From: Streptomyces sp. NBC_00358
GTDB taxonomy: Bacteria; Actinomycetota; Actinomycetes; Streptomycetales; Streptomycetaceae
Direction: 5' to 3'
NCBI RefSeq assembly: GCF_036099295.1
Contig: NZ_CP107976.1
Location: 1,116,001-1,180,000, forward strand
DNA: 64,000 bases
In this document: positions 51,054 through 58,828 of the stretch, piece after piece
Numbering within the stretch: the first letter of the stretch is position 1
Layout: each line of letters starts with the position of its first letter
Made by a program: the position numbers and the translations under genes
Notes under the pieces: generated by a model
Databases searched by the model: none
What the model was told of the DNA's origin: nothing
Seen by the model: the letters and a program-made list of their open reading frames with translations, nothing else

Positions 51054-51748
51054 GCCCGTTCCCCCGTCAGCTTGTACCCGACGCCGAAGACCGTCAGCAG
51101 GCGCGTCGGCCGGCGCGGATCGGCCTCGATCTTCTTGCGCAGGTTCATGATGTGCACATCGATGGCCCGTTCGGTCGAGGCCCGGTCGATTCCGCGGGTG
51201 TGGTGCAGCAACTGCCTGCGGGAGAAGACCCGTTCGGGCTCGCCCACCATCGCGAGCAGGATCTCGTACTCGCCCGGTGTGCAGTCCACCGGCGAGCCGT
51301 CGCACAGGACCGTGTGCCGCTCCGGGTCCACCGCGATCCCCGCCGCCCTGACGACCGGATCTCCGCGCCGCCGGTCGGCGGGCCGTCCACTGCGCCTGAG
51401 CACCGTACGGATACGGGCCATCAGCTCGCGCGGACTGTACGGCTTGGTCATGTAGTCGTCCGCGCCGAGCTCCAGGCCGAGCAGCACGTCCTCCTCGGTG
51501 GACCGGGCGGTCAGCATCAGGACCGGGATGTCGTCGTCCTCCCGCAGTACCCGGCACACCCCGAAGCCGTCGACCACCGGGAGCATCAGGTCCAGGACGA
51601 CGAGGTCGGGGCGGTGCCGGCGCACCTCGTCGAGAGCCGCCCGGCCGTCGTGGACCACGGTCGCCGTGTGCCCCTCGCCCAGCAGCGAGCGGCGTATCAG
51701 CTCCGCCTGCTTCTCATCGTCCTCCGCGACCAGCACATGTGCGCACAC
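51050..51748 (-). CDS. Two-component response regulator, OmpR family
   Basis: A 232-residue regulator. The receiver pocket is VLVAEDDEKQ, the phosphoacceptor DLVVLDLMLPVVDG and the lysine DDYMTKPYSPRELMAR. The winged helix follows (CTPGEYEILLAMVGEPERVFSRRQLLHHTRG, ERAIDVHIMNLRKKIEADPRRPTRLLTVFGVGYKL). GTG 51748 is chosen as it begins directly before the receiver; upstream residues look non-coding. It is coupled to the kinase (GTGA) and divergent in sense of gene order from nothing; the L,D-transpeptidase lies upstream on the same strand. Confidence 0.9.
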   Translation of the reverse strand: MCAHVLVAEDDEKQAELIRRSLLGEGHTATVVHDGRAALDEVRRHRPDLVVLDLMLPVVDGFGVCRVLREDDDIPVLMLTARSTEEDVLLGLELGADDYMTKPYSPRELMARIRTVLRRSGRPADRRRGDPVVRAAGIAVDPERHTVLCDGSPVDCTPGEYEILLAMVGEPERVFSRRQLLHHTRGIDRASTERAIDVHIMNLRKKIEADPRRPTRLLTVFGVGYKLTGERA

Positions 51749-51878
51749 GCCGTCGATGTTAGGGGCCCCGGGCCGCGAATCGGCCGGTGGGAGGGGCTTC
51801 CCACACCCTGACATGTTCCTCACATCCGCACGGGACACTGCTGGTGGCCGCGGCCCGACGGGGCCGGCCGGACGGTGT

Positions 51879-52637
51879 TCAGCGTGCCAGCGAGGCCGCG
51901 TCCCCCATGACCACCACGGGGTGGCGGGCGGGGTCCAGAGCGCGCATCAGGTCTTTCAGGTCGTCCTCGCGCAGCCCGACGCAGCCGTGGGTGGGGCCTC
52001 CGTGGTCCACGTGCAGCCAGATGCCGCCGCCGCGGTCCGCGCCCATCGGCCGGGTCCAGTCCAGGGGTGTGGTGCCGGGCCTGCGGTTGTAGTCGACGGC
52101 GACCACGTAGTCGAAGGAGCCGGCCAGCGGCTCGCCCTCGAAGCCCGTGCCCGGTGAGGTGAAGGCGCCGGAGCGGTGGTACGGCAGCCGGGTGCCGGGG
52201 TCGGGCAGCAGCCCGCCGGCGTCCGTCAGGGTGAACACGCCTATGGGGGAACGCAGGTCACCGGCGTGATGGTGGTCGGTCCAGCCCTTGAGGGCGTTGT
52301 GCGCGGTCAGGTCCGGGCCCGGCCGCCAGCCCGCGTCCGTACGCTCGTACAGCACCGCGGTGGACAGCGGGGAGTTCCGGCCCCGGCCGGTCACGACGAC
52401 GGCCTGGCGGGTCCGCGTGGGGACGGCGGCCGAGGTCCTGGGTCCGAGGCCCGGCAGTTCCCGGGGCGTTGACGCGCGCGAGGCGGCCGGTCCGGGGGCG
52501 GGTGACTGCACGCCCCGGGGCGCCGCGGAACCTCCGGCTCCGGGTCCGAGCCGCTCGGGCGGGCCGCCGCCGCAGCCGACCAGCAGGAACGACGCGGCGG
52601 CGATCGCCACCGGAACACGGCGCAGGGGGTTGATCAT
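51879..52637 (-). CDS. L,D-transpeptidase (YkuD) lipoprotein
   Basis: A 252-residue exported protein. The N-terminus has a lipoprotein signal (AAASFLLVGCGGG). A disordered, proline/alanine-rich linker (about 22-70) precedes the YkuD domain. The catalytic stretch is HVDHGGPTHGCVGLREDD, with the cysteine in HGC. It resembles the L,D-transpeptidase family of 250-residue actinobacterial proteins that cross-link or edit peptidoglycan. It lies upstream of the two-component system on the same strand, with a 130-bp gap, so cell-wall stress is a possible link. Confidence 0.88.
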   Translation of the reverse strand: MINPLRRVPVAIAAASFLLVGCGGGPPERLGPGAGGSAAPRGVQSPAPGPAASRASTPRELPGLGPRTSAAVPTRTRQAVVVTGRGRNSPLSTAVLYERTDAGWRPGPDLTAHNALKGWTDHHHAGDLRSPIGVFTLTDAGGLLPDPGTRLPYHRSGAFTSPGTGFEGEPLAGSFDYVVAVDYNRRPGTTPLDWTRPMGADRGGGIWLHVDHGGPTHGCVGLREDDLKDLMRALDPARHPVVVMGDAASLAR

Positions 52638-52855
52638 GCGTCGACCCTGACCGACACATATGAGGAACTCGTCAGATCATCCACAGTCCGCCGCGTACCC
52701 CGGCTGCGCCGGATCACCGGTGTTGCGTGGATCACCCGGACGGCACGGGAACGCGGACGCGCCGCACCGAATCACCCGACCGCACCCGGCCGCGGGTGCG
52801 GTGCACGGATCACCGGCTCCGCACCCGGACAGCGCGGACAGCGCCTCACGTCATG

Positions 52856-53497
52856 TCACACGTGATCCACCGGTTCGTACGAGGCAACGGGCTCGCGGGA
52901 GTTCACCCAGCCGAGCAGGGACACCGAGACGACCGCCGCGAACGCGCACCACGTCGAGACGAACTCCAGCTCCCACAGCGACCAGCAGACCGCCGCGCCC
53001 GCTCCCACCAGGAACCCGAGGAGCAGCAGCCCCCGGTCGCCGGACATCAGCAGCGCGCCGACGGTGGCGAAGAGGTAGCCGGCGATGACCAGTTCGGGCC
53101 GGGGCAGGTCGACGACGTAGCCCATGGTGTGGCCGCGGATCTCCGCCCTCACCGGATGGACGGCCATGGCGTGGACGAGCACCGCCGCGGTCGCGACACC
53201 GGAGGCGAGCGGGAACACCAGCCGCCGCCGGGCCCGGCGCGGTGCCGCGCACAACACGCCCACCGGCACCCACACCGCCAGCAGCGGGAGGGCGATCACC
53301 GCCCAGGCGACGGTCGCGGGACCCGTTCCGCCACCGGCGTCCCAGACCCGGGACTCGACGATCTGGTGGGCGCCGAGCAGCAGCGGCAGTGCGGCCAGCG
53401 GAAGATCCTCCCTGCGCCGCGCCCGGATCACACAGGCCGCGCCGACGGCGGCGACACCGGCACCGGCCGCGAGGTCGGCCGTCGCACTCCAGCACAT
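52856..53497 (-). CDS. DUF6629 family membrane protein
   Basis: A 213-residue integral membrane protein with about seven helices, beginning MCWSATADLAAGAGVAAVGAACV, the family hallmark. It includes LLLGAHQIVESRVWD (histidine and glutamate inside the second helix) and ends in a charged tail (SREPVASYEPVDHV). Function unknown. It stands alone, upstream of the L,D-transpeptidase gene on the same strand. Confidence 0.8.
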   Translation of the reverse strand: MCWSATADLAAGAGVAAVGAACVIRARRREDLPLAALPLLLGAHQIVESRVWDAGGGTGPATVAWAVIALPLLAVWVPVGVLCAAPRRARRRLVFPLASGVATAAVLVHAMAVHPVRAEIRGHTMGYVVDLPRPELVIAGYLFATVGALLMSGDRGLLLLGFLVGAGAAVCWSLWELEFVSTWCAFAAVVSVSLLGWVNSREPVASYEPVDHV

Positions 53498-53734
53498 CGC
53501 CCCACCCCGAATCCGCCGTCACAAGATCCTGCCGTCCGGAGTCACGCTACGACGGCGTACGGCCGGGCCCCGTCCGGACACGAGACCGCCCGCCGGTCCG
53601 TCACCTCGGCCCGGCACTTCATGAAGTCTCGACAAAGGTGTCCGTACGGTCCGGTTCGTCCCTGTGCCGCGGCTGCGAAGAGTGATTGGGTGGGCCCGGC
53701 CATGCCGTACGACACGCAGGAGAACTCCGCAACC

Positions 53735-53950
53735 ATGAGCAACCCGTACACCTACGAATACAAGGTCGTCACGTTCCGTGAGTCGCTGATCGGCGACGCG
53801 CTGGACAGCGACAAGCTGGAGAAGGTCCTGAACAAGCACGCCGAGGACGGGTGGGCGCTCAAGGCGATCACGGCCGCGGACGTCAAGGGCCGCATAGGCC
53901 CCGGCGCCGTGGAGGGCCTGCTGCTCACCCTGGAGAGGCCCCGCGCGTAG
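53735..53950 (+). CDS. DUF4177 domain small protein
   Basis: A 71-residue protein: MSNPYTYEYKVVTFRESLIGDALDSDKLEKVLNKHAEDGWALKAITAADVKGRIGPGAVEGLLLTLERPRA. The core YEYKVVTF and EDGWALKAI are the DUF4177 signature (small beta-alpha fold). ATG 53735 is chosen; GGAG is about twelve bases upstream, while a start at 53702 would lack a ribosome site. Function unknown. A good stem-loop follows 85 bp after the stop. Confidence 0.85.
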   Translation: MSNPYTYEYKVVTFRESLIGDALDSDKLEKVLNKHAEDGWALKAITAADVKGRIGPGAVEGLLLTLERPRA

Positions 53951-54034
53951 CCGTCGCGTGGTGCGCTCGGCGCCGGGGCGGGGGATGCTGTTGCTGATGG
54001 GACAGCGGATCCGCAGGTGCTACTGACGCCGTCG

Positions 54035-54059
54035 GAGGCCTTCCGGCACGGAAGGCCTC
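54035..54059 (+). terminator. Terminator after the DUF4177 gene
   Basis: GAGGCCTTCC and GGAAGGCCTC form a perfect 10-bp stem around GGCAC. It lies about 85 bp past the gene stop. Confidence 0.7.
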
Positions 54060-54146
54060 TCACGGCTGAACTCACGTCCGGGGACCCGACGAGGGTCCCG
54101 CACCTCGTGCGACCGTTGCCGACCAATCAGGCCAGGACGGACGGCG

Positions 54147-54950
54147 ATGAAGAGCGACGGAACACTCCACCCCGGTGTCGTCACCAGCCAGTCGGTGTTC
54201 GGCGCGCCGTGCTGGGTCAGTCTGACCACTCGCGACCTGCGGGCCGCCGAGGCCTTCTACACCGCGGTCCTCGGCTGGAGATGGGTCTCGAACACCAAGA
54301 TGGGCGACCAGTACCGGATCGCCCGTGTCGCCGGGATTCCGGTCGCCGGGGTCGCCGAGGTCGGCTTCGTGGCGCGGACCGCGGTCTCCTGGACCCCGTT
54401 CTTCGCCGTGGCCTCGGCGGACGAGACGGTCTCCCGCAGCCAGGAACGCGGCGGTACGACGGCGGTGGGGCCGATCTCGCTGTCGCCGGGCCGGGCGGCG
54501 CTGCTGGCCGACCGGGACGGTGCGGTCTTCGGCATCTGGGAGGGCGAGCTGGTGTCCGGCTGGGAACGCTGGCGCAACGCGGCGCCCTCCTACGTACGGC
54601 TGCACACCCGTGACGCCTTCGACGCCGCGATCTTCTACGGGGAGGTGCTGGGCTGGGCGTCCTCGGTCCCCGGCTGCTGCGAGGTCGACTACGAGGAGAA
54701 CGAGGTCGTCCTGCGCAGCTTCGGCGACGTGGTGGCGCGGATCCACTCCGGCGCGGTGGGGGCCGCCCCCGACCCCGCCGTCAGGCCGCACTGGCAGATC
54801 CACTTCGCGGTCGACGACGTGGAGGCCTGCGTCCGCGCCGCGCGCGCCAACGGCGGCACCGCCCGTCAGCAGGGCATCGGCTCGATGGAGGCCGTCCTCA
54901 CCGACCCCGACGGGGCCCGCTTCACGGTGACCTCCCGGGCCGCCGGATGA
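54147..54950 (+). CDS. VOC family protein with two glyoxalase-like domains
   Basis: A 267-residue protein made of two vicinal-oxygen-chelate halves: GAPCWVSLTTRDLRAAEAFYTAVLGWRWV (about 18-130) and APSYVRLHTRDAFDAAIFYGEVLGWAS (about 145-265), ending EAVLTDPDGARFTVTS. Such bidomain proteins bind metal or small ligands; the metal-binding histidines are only partly present. It may act in antibiotic resistance or metabolism, but no evidence here decides. It stands alone. Confidence 0.85.
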   Translation: MKSDGTLHPGVVTSQSVFGAPCWVSLTTRDLRAAEAFYTAVLGWRWVSNTKMGDQYRIARVAGIPVAGVAEVGFVARTAVSWTPFFAVASADETVSRSQERGGTTAVGPISLSPGRAALLADRDGAVFGIWEGELVSGWERWRNAAPSYVRLHTRDAFDAAIFYGEVLGWASSVPGCCEVDYEENEVVLRSFGDVVARIHSGAVGAAPDPAVRPHWQIHFAVDDVEACVRAARANGGTARQQGIGSMEAVLTDPDGARFTVTSRAAG

Positions 54951-55112
54951 GGACGCCGAGGAGGCGCCCGCGACCGCCCCGCCGCGAAGTCGTCCGGCCC
55001 ACGACGCGACGGATTACGCCGTTCGGGCTCCAATGGAGGATGACGGGATACCACCGGTACGACAGGCGCCGCCGCCCTGCGTGGTCACGCGGCGACCCGA
55101 TGGAGGTCCGCG

Positions 55113-55565
55113 ATGCCCACTGCTCTCCGGCTCCTGCCCGCGCTCTCCCCCGAACACCGCGAACGGCTGATGGGCGTGGCCCGCGAGGTCTCCTTCCCCG
55201 CGGACGGGACGATCTTCGAGGCGGGCGGTACCGCCGACCGCTTCTGGGTGGTCCGCTCCGGAACGGTGTCCCTGTACCAACGGGTCATCGCCGAGAGACG
55301 GATCACCGTCGCCCAGCTCGGGCCCGGCGACCTGCTCGGCTGGTCGTGGCTGTTCCGCCCGCACACCTGGGACTTCGGCGCCGAGGCCTTCAGCCCGGTG
55401 CGCGCCTACGAGTTCGACGCCGGCGAGGTGCGGACCCTGTGCGACCAGGATCCGACGCTGGAGCTGTCGCTGACCCGGACGATCGGCGCGATCCTGGCCC
55501 ACCGGCTGGAGACGACCCGGGCGGCGCTCATCGATCACTACGCGCGCCACGGGGGCGGCGGCTGA
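55113..55565 (+). CDS. Cyclic nucleotide-binding domain protein without HTH
   Basis: A 150-residue protein that is only a CNMP-binding domain: LLPALSPEHRERLMGVAREVSFPADGTIFEAGGTADRFWVVRSGTVSLYQ, VAQLGPGDLLGWSWLF, and a dimerising helix. No DNA-binding helix-turn-helix follows, unlike Crp/Fnr. ATG 55113 has the ribosome site GGAGGT. The phosphate-binding cassette arginine is not obvious, so ligand binding is unsure. It may act as a partner to a kinase; similar domains are fused to the kinase gene at 60502. Confidence 0.82.
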   Translation: MPTALRLLPALSPEHRERLMGVAREVSFPADGTIFEAGGTADRFWVVRSGTVSLYQRVIAERRITVAQLGPGDLLGWSWLFRPHTWDFGAEAFSPVRAYEFDAGEVRTLCDQDPTLELSLTRTIGAILAHRLETTRAALIDHYARHGGGG

Positions 55566-55646
55566 GGGCGCCGGGCCGGGGACGCGGGACCGAGGGGCAC
55601 AGTCGGTCCGGCCCACTGTCGTACCTGGCTGACACAGTGATCCCTT

Positions 55647-56471
55647 ATGAACGACATTCGCCATTCCCCGGGCGTCCCGGACACCCCCGACTCCTTCGCG
55701 TTCCTGCCCGGCGCGGTCCACTCGCCGGTGATCCTGCATGTACCGCACTCCTCACGGGAGATTCCGGCGTCCGTCCGTGCGGGCATCCTCCTCGACGACG
55801 CGGAGCTGGCCGGCGAGTTGGACCACATCACCGACGCGTACACCGCCGAACTGGCCTCGGCCGCCGCCGAGGCGGCCGGGCTGCGGCCGTGGCGGTTCGT
55901 CAACCGGCTGTCCCGGCTGGTCGTCGATCCGGAGCGCTTCCCGGACGAGCGGGAGGAGATGCTCGCGGCCGGGATGGGCGCGGTCTACACCCGCACGTCG
56001 CACCGGGCACCGCTGCGGGCCGCGGACACCGACCAGCGGCCGCTGATCGACCGCTGGTTCCACCCGTACGCGCGGGCGATGACGGCCGCGGTCGCCGACC
56101 GGCTGGCCGCCACCGGGCGGGCCGTGATCATCGACGTCCACTCGTACCCGACGGCACGGCTGCCCTACGAACTGCACGGTGACGGGCCCAGGCCGCCGAT
56201 CTGCCTGGGTACCGACTCCTTCCACACACCGCCGGAACTGGTCACGCTCGCGGAGAAGGCGTTCGCGGGGCTCGGCGGGGTGGGGATCGACAGCCCGTTC
56301 TCGGGCGCGTACGTCCCCCTGCGGCACTACGAGCGGGAACCGGGGGTGGCGGCGCTGATGGTGGAGATCCGGCGGGACACGTACATGAAGGAGCCGGGAG
56401 GCCCGGCGGGCCCGGGTTTCGCGCGCCTGGTCACGGCCCTGACCGCGCTCGTGGACGCCGTGGGCGGGTAG
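55647..56471 (+). CDS. N-formylglutamate amidohydrolase
   Basis: A 274-residue enzyme with family motifs: VILHVPHSSREIP (metal site), DHITDAYTAELA, VNRLSRLVVDPERFPDEREEM, IDVHSYPTARLPYELHG. It would hydrolyse N-formyl-L-glutamate to glutamate and formate, the last step of one histidine-degradation route, though many genomic copies act on other amides. No hut genes are near. ATG 55647 has only a weak ribosome site. Confidence 0.85.
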   Translation: MNDIRHSPGVPDTPDSFAFLPGAVHSPVILHVPHSSREIPASVRAGILLDDAELAGELDHITDAYTAELASAAAEAAGLRPWRFVNRLSRLVVDPERFPDEREEMLAAGMGAVYTRTSHRAPLRAADTDQRPLIDRWFHPYARAMTAAVADRLAATGRAVIIDVHSYPTARLPYELHGDGPRPPICLGTDSFHTPPELVTLAEKAFAGLGGVGIDSPFSGAYVPLRHYEREPGVAALMVEIRRDTYMKEPGGPAGPGFARLVTALTALVDAVGG

Positions 56472-56545
56472 ACCGGGGGCGTGGGACATCCTAGGGTCGC
56501 GGGTAAGCGAACGCTCAGTCATCGGCTCAGGGAGGGCCTCGGACC

Positions 56546-57370
56546 ATGCCGGTCGTCGACGCGTGGATGCAGCACCCCACACTCCGCCACTCCAACCACG
56601 AGATGTTCGAGTCACTTCGCCGCTGGACCGGCATGAAGGTGCTGGAGGAGGAGATGCCGGTCGAGGCCACGCTGTCCGCGCTGGCGGCGGCGGACGTGGA
56701 CACCGGTCTGTCCTCGGCCTGGTACGGACCTCAGGGCGCGCTGATCACCAACGACGAGGTCGCCGGATTCGTGGCACGGTCGAAGGGCCGGCTGCGCGGG
56801 GTCGCGGGCGCCGACCTCACCCGTCCCGTCGCGGCGGTCAGGGAACTGCGGCGGGCCGTCGAGGAGTTGGGCTTCGTGGCCCTGCGGATCATTCCGTGGC
56901 TGTGGCAACTGCCGCCCACCGACCGGCTCTACTACCCCCTGTACACCGCCTGCGCCGAACTCGGCGTCCCCTTCTGCACCCAGGTCGGCCACACCGGACC
57001 GCTGCGCCCCTCCGAGACGGGCCGGCCCATCCCGTACATCGACCAGGTCGCGCTCGACTTCCCCGAACTGACCATCGTCTGCGGGCACATCGGCTACCCG
57101 TGGACAACGGAGATGATCGCGGTCGCCGACAAGCACGCGAACGTGTACATCGACACGAGCGCCTACACCACCCGCCGCTACCCCCCGGAGCTGGTCGGGT
57201 ATCTGCGCGGCCGGGGACGGCGCAAGGTCCTCTTCGGCTCCAACTACCCGATGATCGAGCCGAGTCGGGCGCTGGAACACCTCGGCGAGCTGGGGCTGGA
57301 CGAGGAGACGACCGAGCTGTTCCTGTCGGGCAACGCCAGGCGCGTCTTCCGCCTCCCCGATCATTCGTAG
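56546..57370 (+). CDS. Amidohydrolase family protein (ACMSD-like)
   Basis: A 274-residue metal-dependent barrel of the amidohydrolase_2 type. VPFCTQVGHTGPLRPS holds the histidine on strand 5-6, LTIVCGHIGYPWTTEM another, and KVLFGSNYPMIEP the final acid position (N in place of D in the usual GSDYP). The start lacks the usual HxH at the N-terminus (VVDAWMQHPTLRHSNHE). The missing ligands suggest altered or absent metal chemistry. It stands 74 bp after the N-formylglutamate enzyme on the same strand. Confidence 0.8.
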   Translation: MPVVDAWMQHPTLRHSNHEMFESLRRWTGMKVLEEEMPVEATLSALAAADVDTGLSSAWYGPQGALITNDEVAGFVARSKGRLRGVAGADLTRPVAAVRELRRAVEELGFVALRIIPWLWQLPPTDRLYYPLYTACAELGVPFCTQVGHTGPLRPSETGRPIPYIDQVALDFPELTIVCGHIGYPWTTEMIAVADKHANVYIDTSAYTTRRYPPELVGYLRGRGRRKVLFGSNYPMIEPSRALEHLGELGLDEETTELFLSGNARRVFRLPDHS

Positions 57371-57419
57371 ATGCTGGGGCCGGAACAGCGTTCGACCGTG
57401 AGGTGAGGGCAGCCCGGCC

Positions 57420-58733
57420 ATGGCTTTTCAGATCAGCGCGACCAACCCGGAGCATCCCGCGCTCCTGCTCGAACTGCCGTGGCAACTCCCCCTGGAGGAG
57501 TGGCCCGAGCACCTTCTGGTGCCGCTGCCACGCGGCATCTCCCGGCACGTGGTGCGCTACGCGCGCGCCGGGGACGAGGTGGTGGCCGTCAAGGAGCTCG
57601 CCGAGCGGCCCGCGGTGCGCGAGTACGAGCTGCTGCTCGGCCTGGACCGGCTCGCGATCCCCGCGGTCGACCCTCTCGCCGTGGTCACCGGCCGCACGGA
57701 CGCGACGGGAGAGCCGCTGGAGTCGGTGCTGATCACCCGGCATCTGGGCGGCTCGCTGCCCTACCGGTCGATGTTCGAGACGACCATGCGGCCCGCCACC
57801 ATGCACCGGCTGATGGACGCGCTGGCCGTCCTGCTGGTGCGGCTGCACCTGGCCGGTTTCGCCTGGGGCGACTGCTCGCTGTCCAACACCCTGTTCCGGC
57901 GCGACGCGGGAGCGTACGCCGCGTACCTGGTGGACGCCGAGACCGGCGAGCTGCACCCACGGCTCAGCACCGGCCAGCGGGACTACGACCTGGATCTCGC
58001 CCGGGTGAACATCAGCGGCGAGCTGCTGGACCTGGAGGCGGCGGGCGCCCTGCATCCCTCGGTGGACCCGATCGAGTTCGGCCGGGAGATCTGCGCGCGC
58101 TACCGGGGCCTGTGGGAGGAGCTGACCCGCACCTCGGTCTACCCGGCGGGCAAGTACCACTACATCGACCGCCGGATACGCCGCCTCAACGACCTCGGCT
58201 TCGACGTCGCCGAGATGCAGATCGCGAGTTCCTCCAACGGCGACACCGTGACCTTCGTGCCCAAGGTCGTCGACGCGGGCCACCACCAGCGCCAGTTGCT
58301 GCGGCTGACCGGCCTCGACACCGAGGAGAACCAGGCCCGGCGGCTCCTGAACGACCTGGAGAGCTGGATGGCCACCCAGGACGACTACGCGCCGGGCGGC
58401 CGCCGGCCGGGCTCCCGGTCCGTCCCGGGCGGCGGACGGCCGCCCGCCGCCCGGCCGGAGGTGCTCGCCCACCGCTGGGTGCGGGACGTGTTCCGGCCCG
58501 CCGTCCGGGCGGTGCCCGTGGACCTGCGCGGCTCCATGGACCCGGCCGAGCTCTACCACGAGCTGCTCGAACACCGCTGGTTCCTGTCCGAGCGCGCCCA
58601 GCACGACATCGGCCTGGACGCTGCCGTCGAGGACTACGTCACGAACATCCTCCCCAAGGTCCGCGACCCGCTGCCGGCCCCCGCGGACGCGCCGGAGCCG
58701 TCCGGCGGCTACCCGGTTCCCGAGCAAAGGTGA
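57420..58733 (+). CDS. DUF4032 domain protein (kinase-like)
   Basis: A 437-residue soluble protein. The N-terminal half resembles a small-molecule or WaaP-like kinase: ISRHVVRYARAGDEVVAVKELAERPAVREYELLLGL (nucleotide-binding lysine and following glutamate), then LHLAGFAWGDCSLSNTLF, a catalytic-loop-like phrase with D and N, and AYLVDAETGEL in the place of DFG. DUF4032 lies at the C-terminal half (HYHYIDRRIRRLNDLGFDVAEMQIASSSNGD-like). ATG 57420 follows GAGGTGAGGG. Actual kinase activity is inferred. It is widely conserved in actinobacteria, function unknown. Confidence 0.85.
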   Translation: MAFQISATNPEHPALLLELPWQLPLEEWPEHLLVPLPRGISRHVVRYARAGDEVVAVKELAERPAVREYELLLGLDRLAIPAVDPLAVVTGRTDATGEPLESVLITRHLGGSLPYRSMFETTMRPATMHRLMDALAVLLVRLHLAGFAWGDCSLSNTLFRRDAGAYAAYLVDAETGELHPRLSTGQRDYDLDLARVNISGELLDLEAAGALHPSVDPIEFGREICARYRGLWEELTRTSVYPAGKYHYIDRRIRRLNDLGFDVAEMQIASSSNGDTVTFVPKVVDAGHHQRQLLRLTGLDTEENQARRLLNDLESWMATQDDYAPGGRRPGSRSVPGGGRPPAARPEVLAHRWVRDVFRPAVRAVPVDLRGSMDPAELYHELLEHRWFLSERAQHDIGLDAAVEDYVTNILPKVRDPLPAPADAPEPSGGYPVPEQR

Positions 58734-58736
58734 CCG

Positions 58737-58750
58737 ATCGTACATACGAT
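58737..58750. promoter_or_regulatory. Perfect palindrome before the receiver/flavoprotein operon
   Basis: ATCGTACATACGAT has 6-bp arms (ATCGTA/TACGAT) around CA. It lies 78 bp upstream of the operon's first start codon and 4 bp past the stop of the DUF4032 gene, a good place for an operator. Confidence 0.55.
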
Positions 58751-58828
58751 TGGCTGTGTACCTGCCGTGGGGTGCCTCGCGGTGCCGCTCGGCCGGAACG
58801 CAACTGACCTGCTCGGGGTGGGAGAGGT

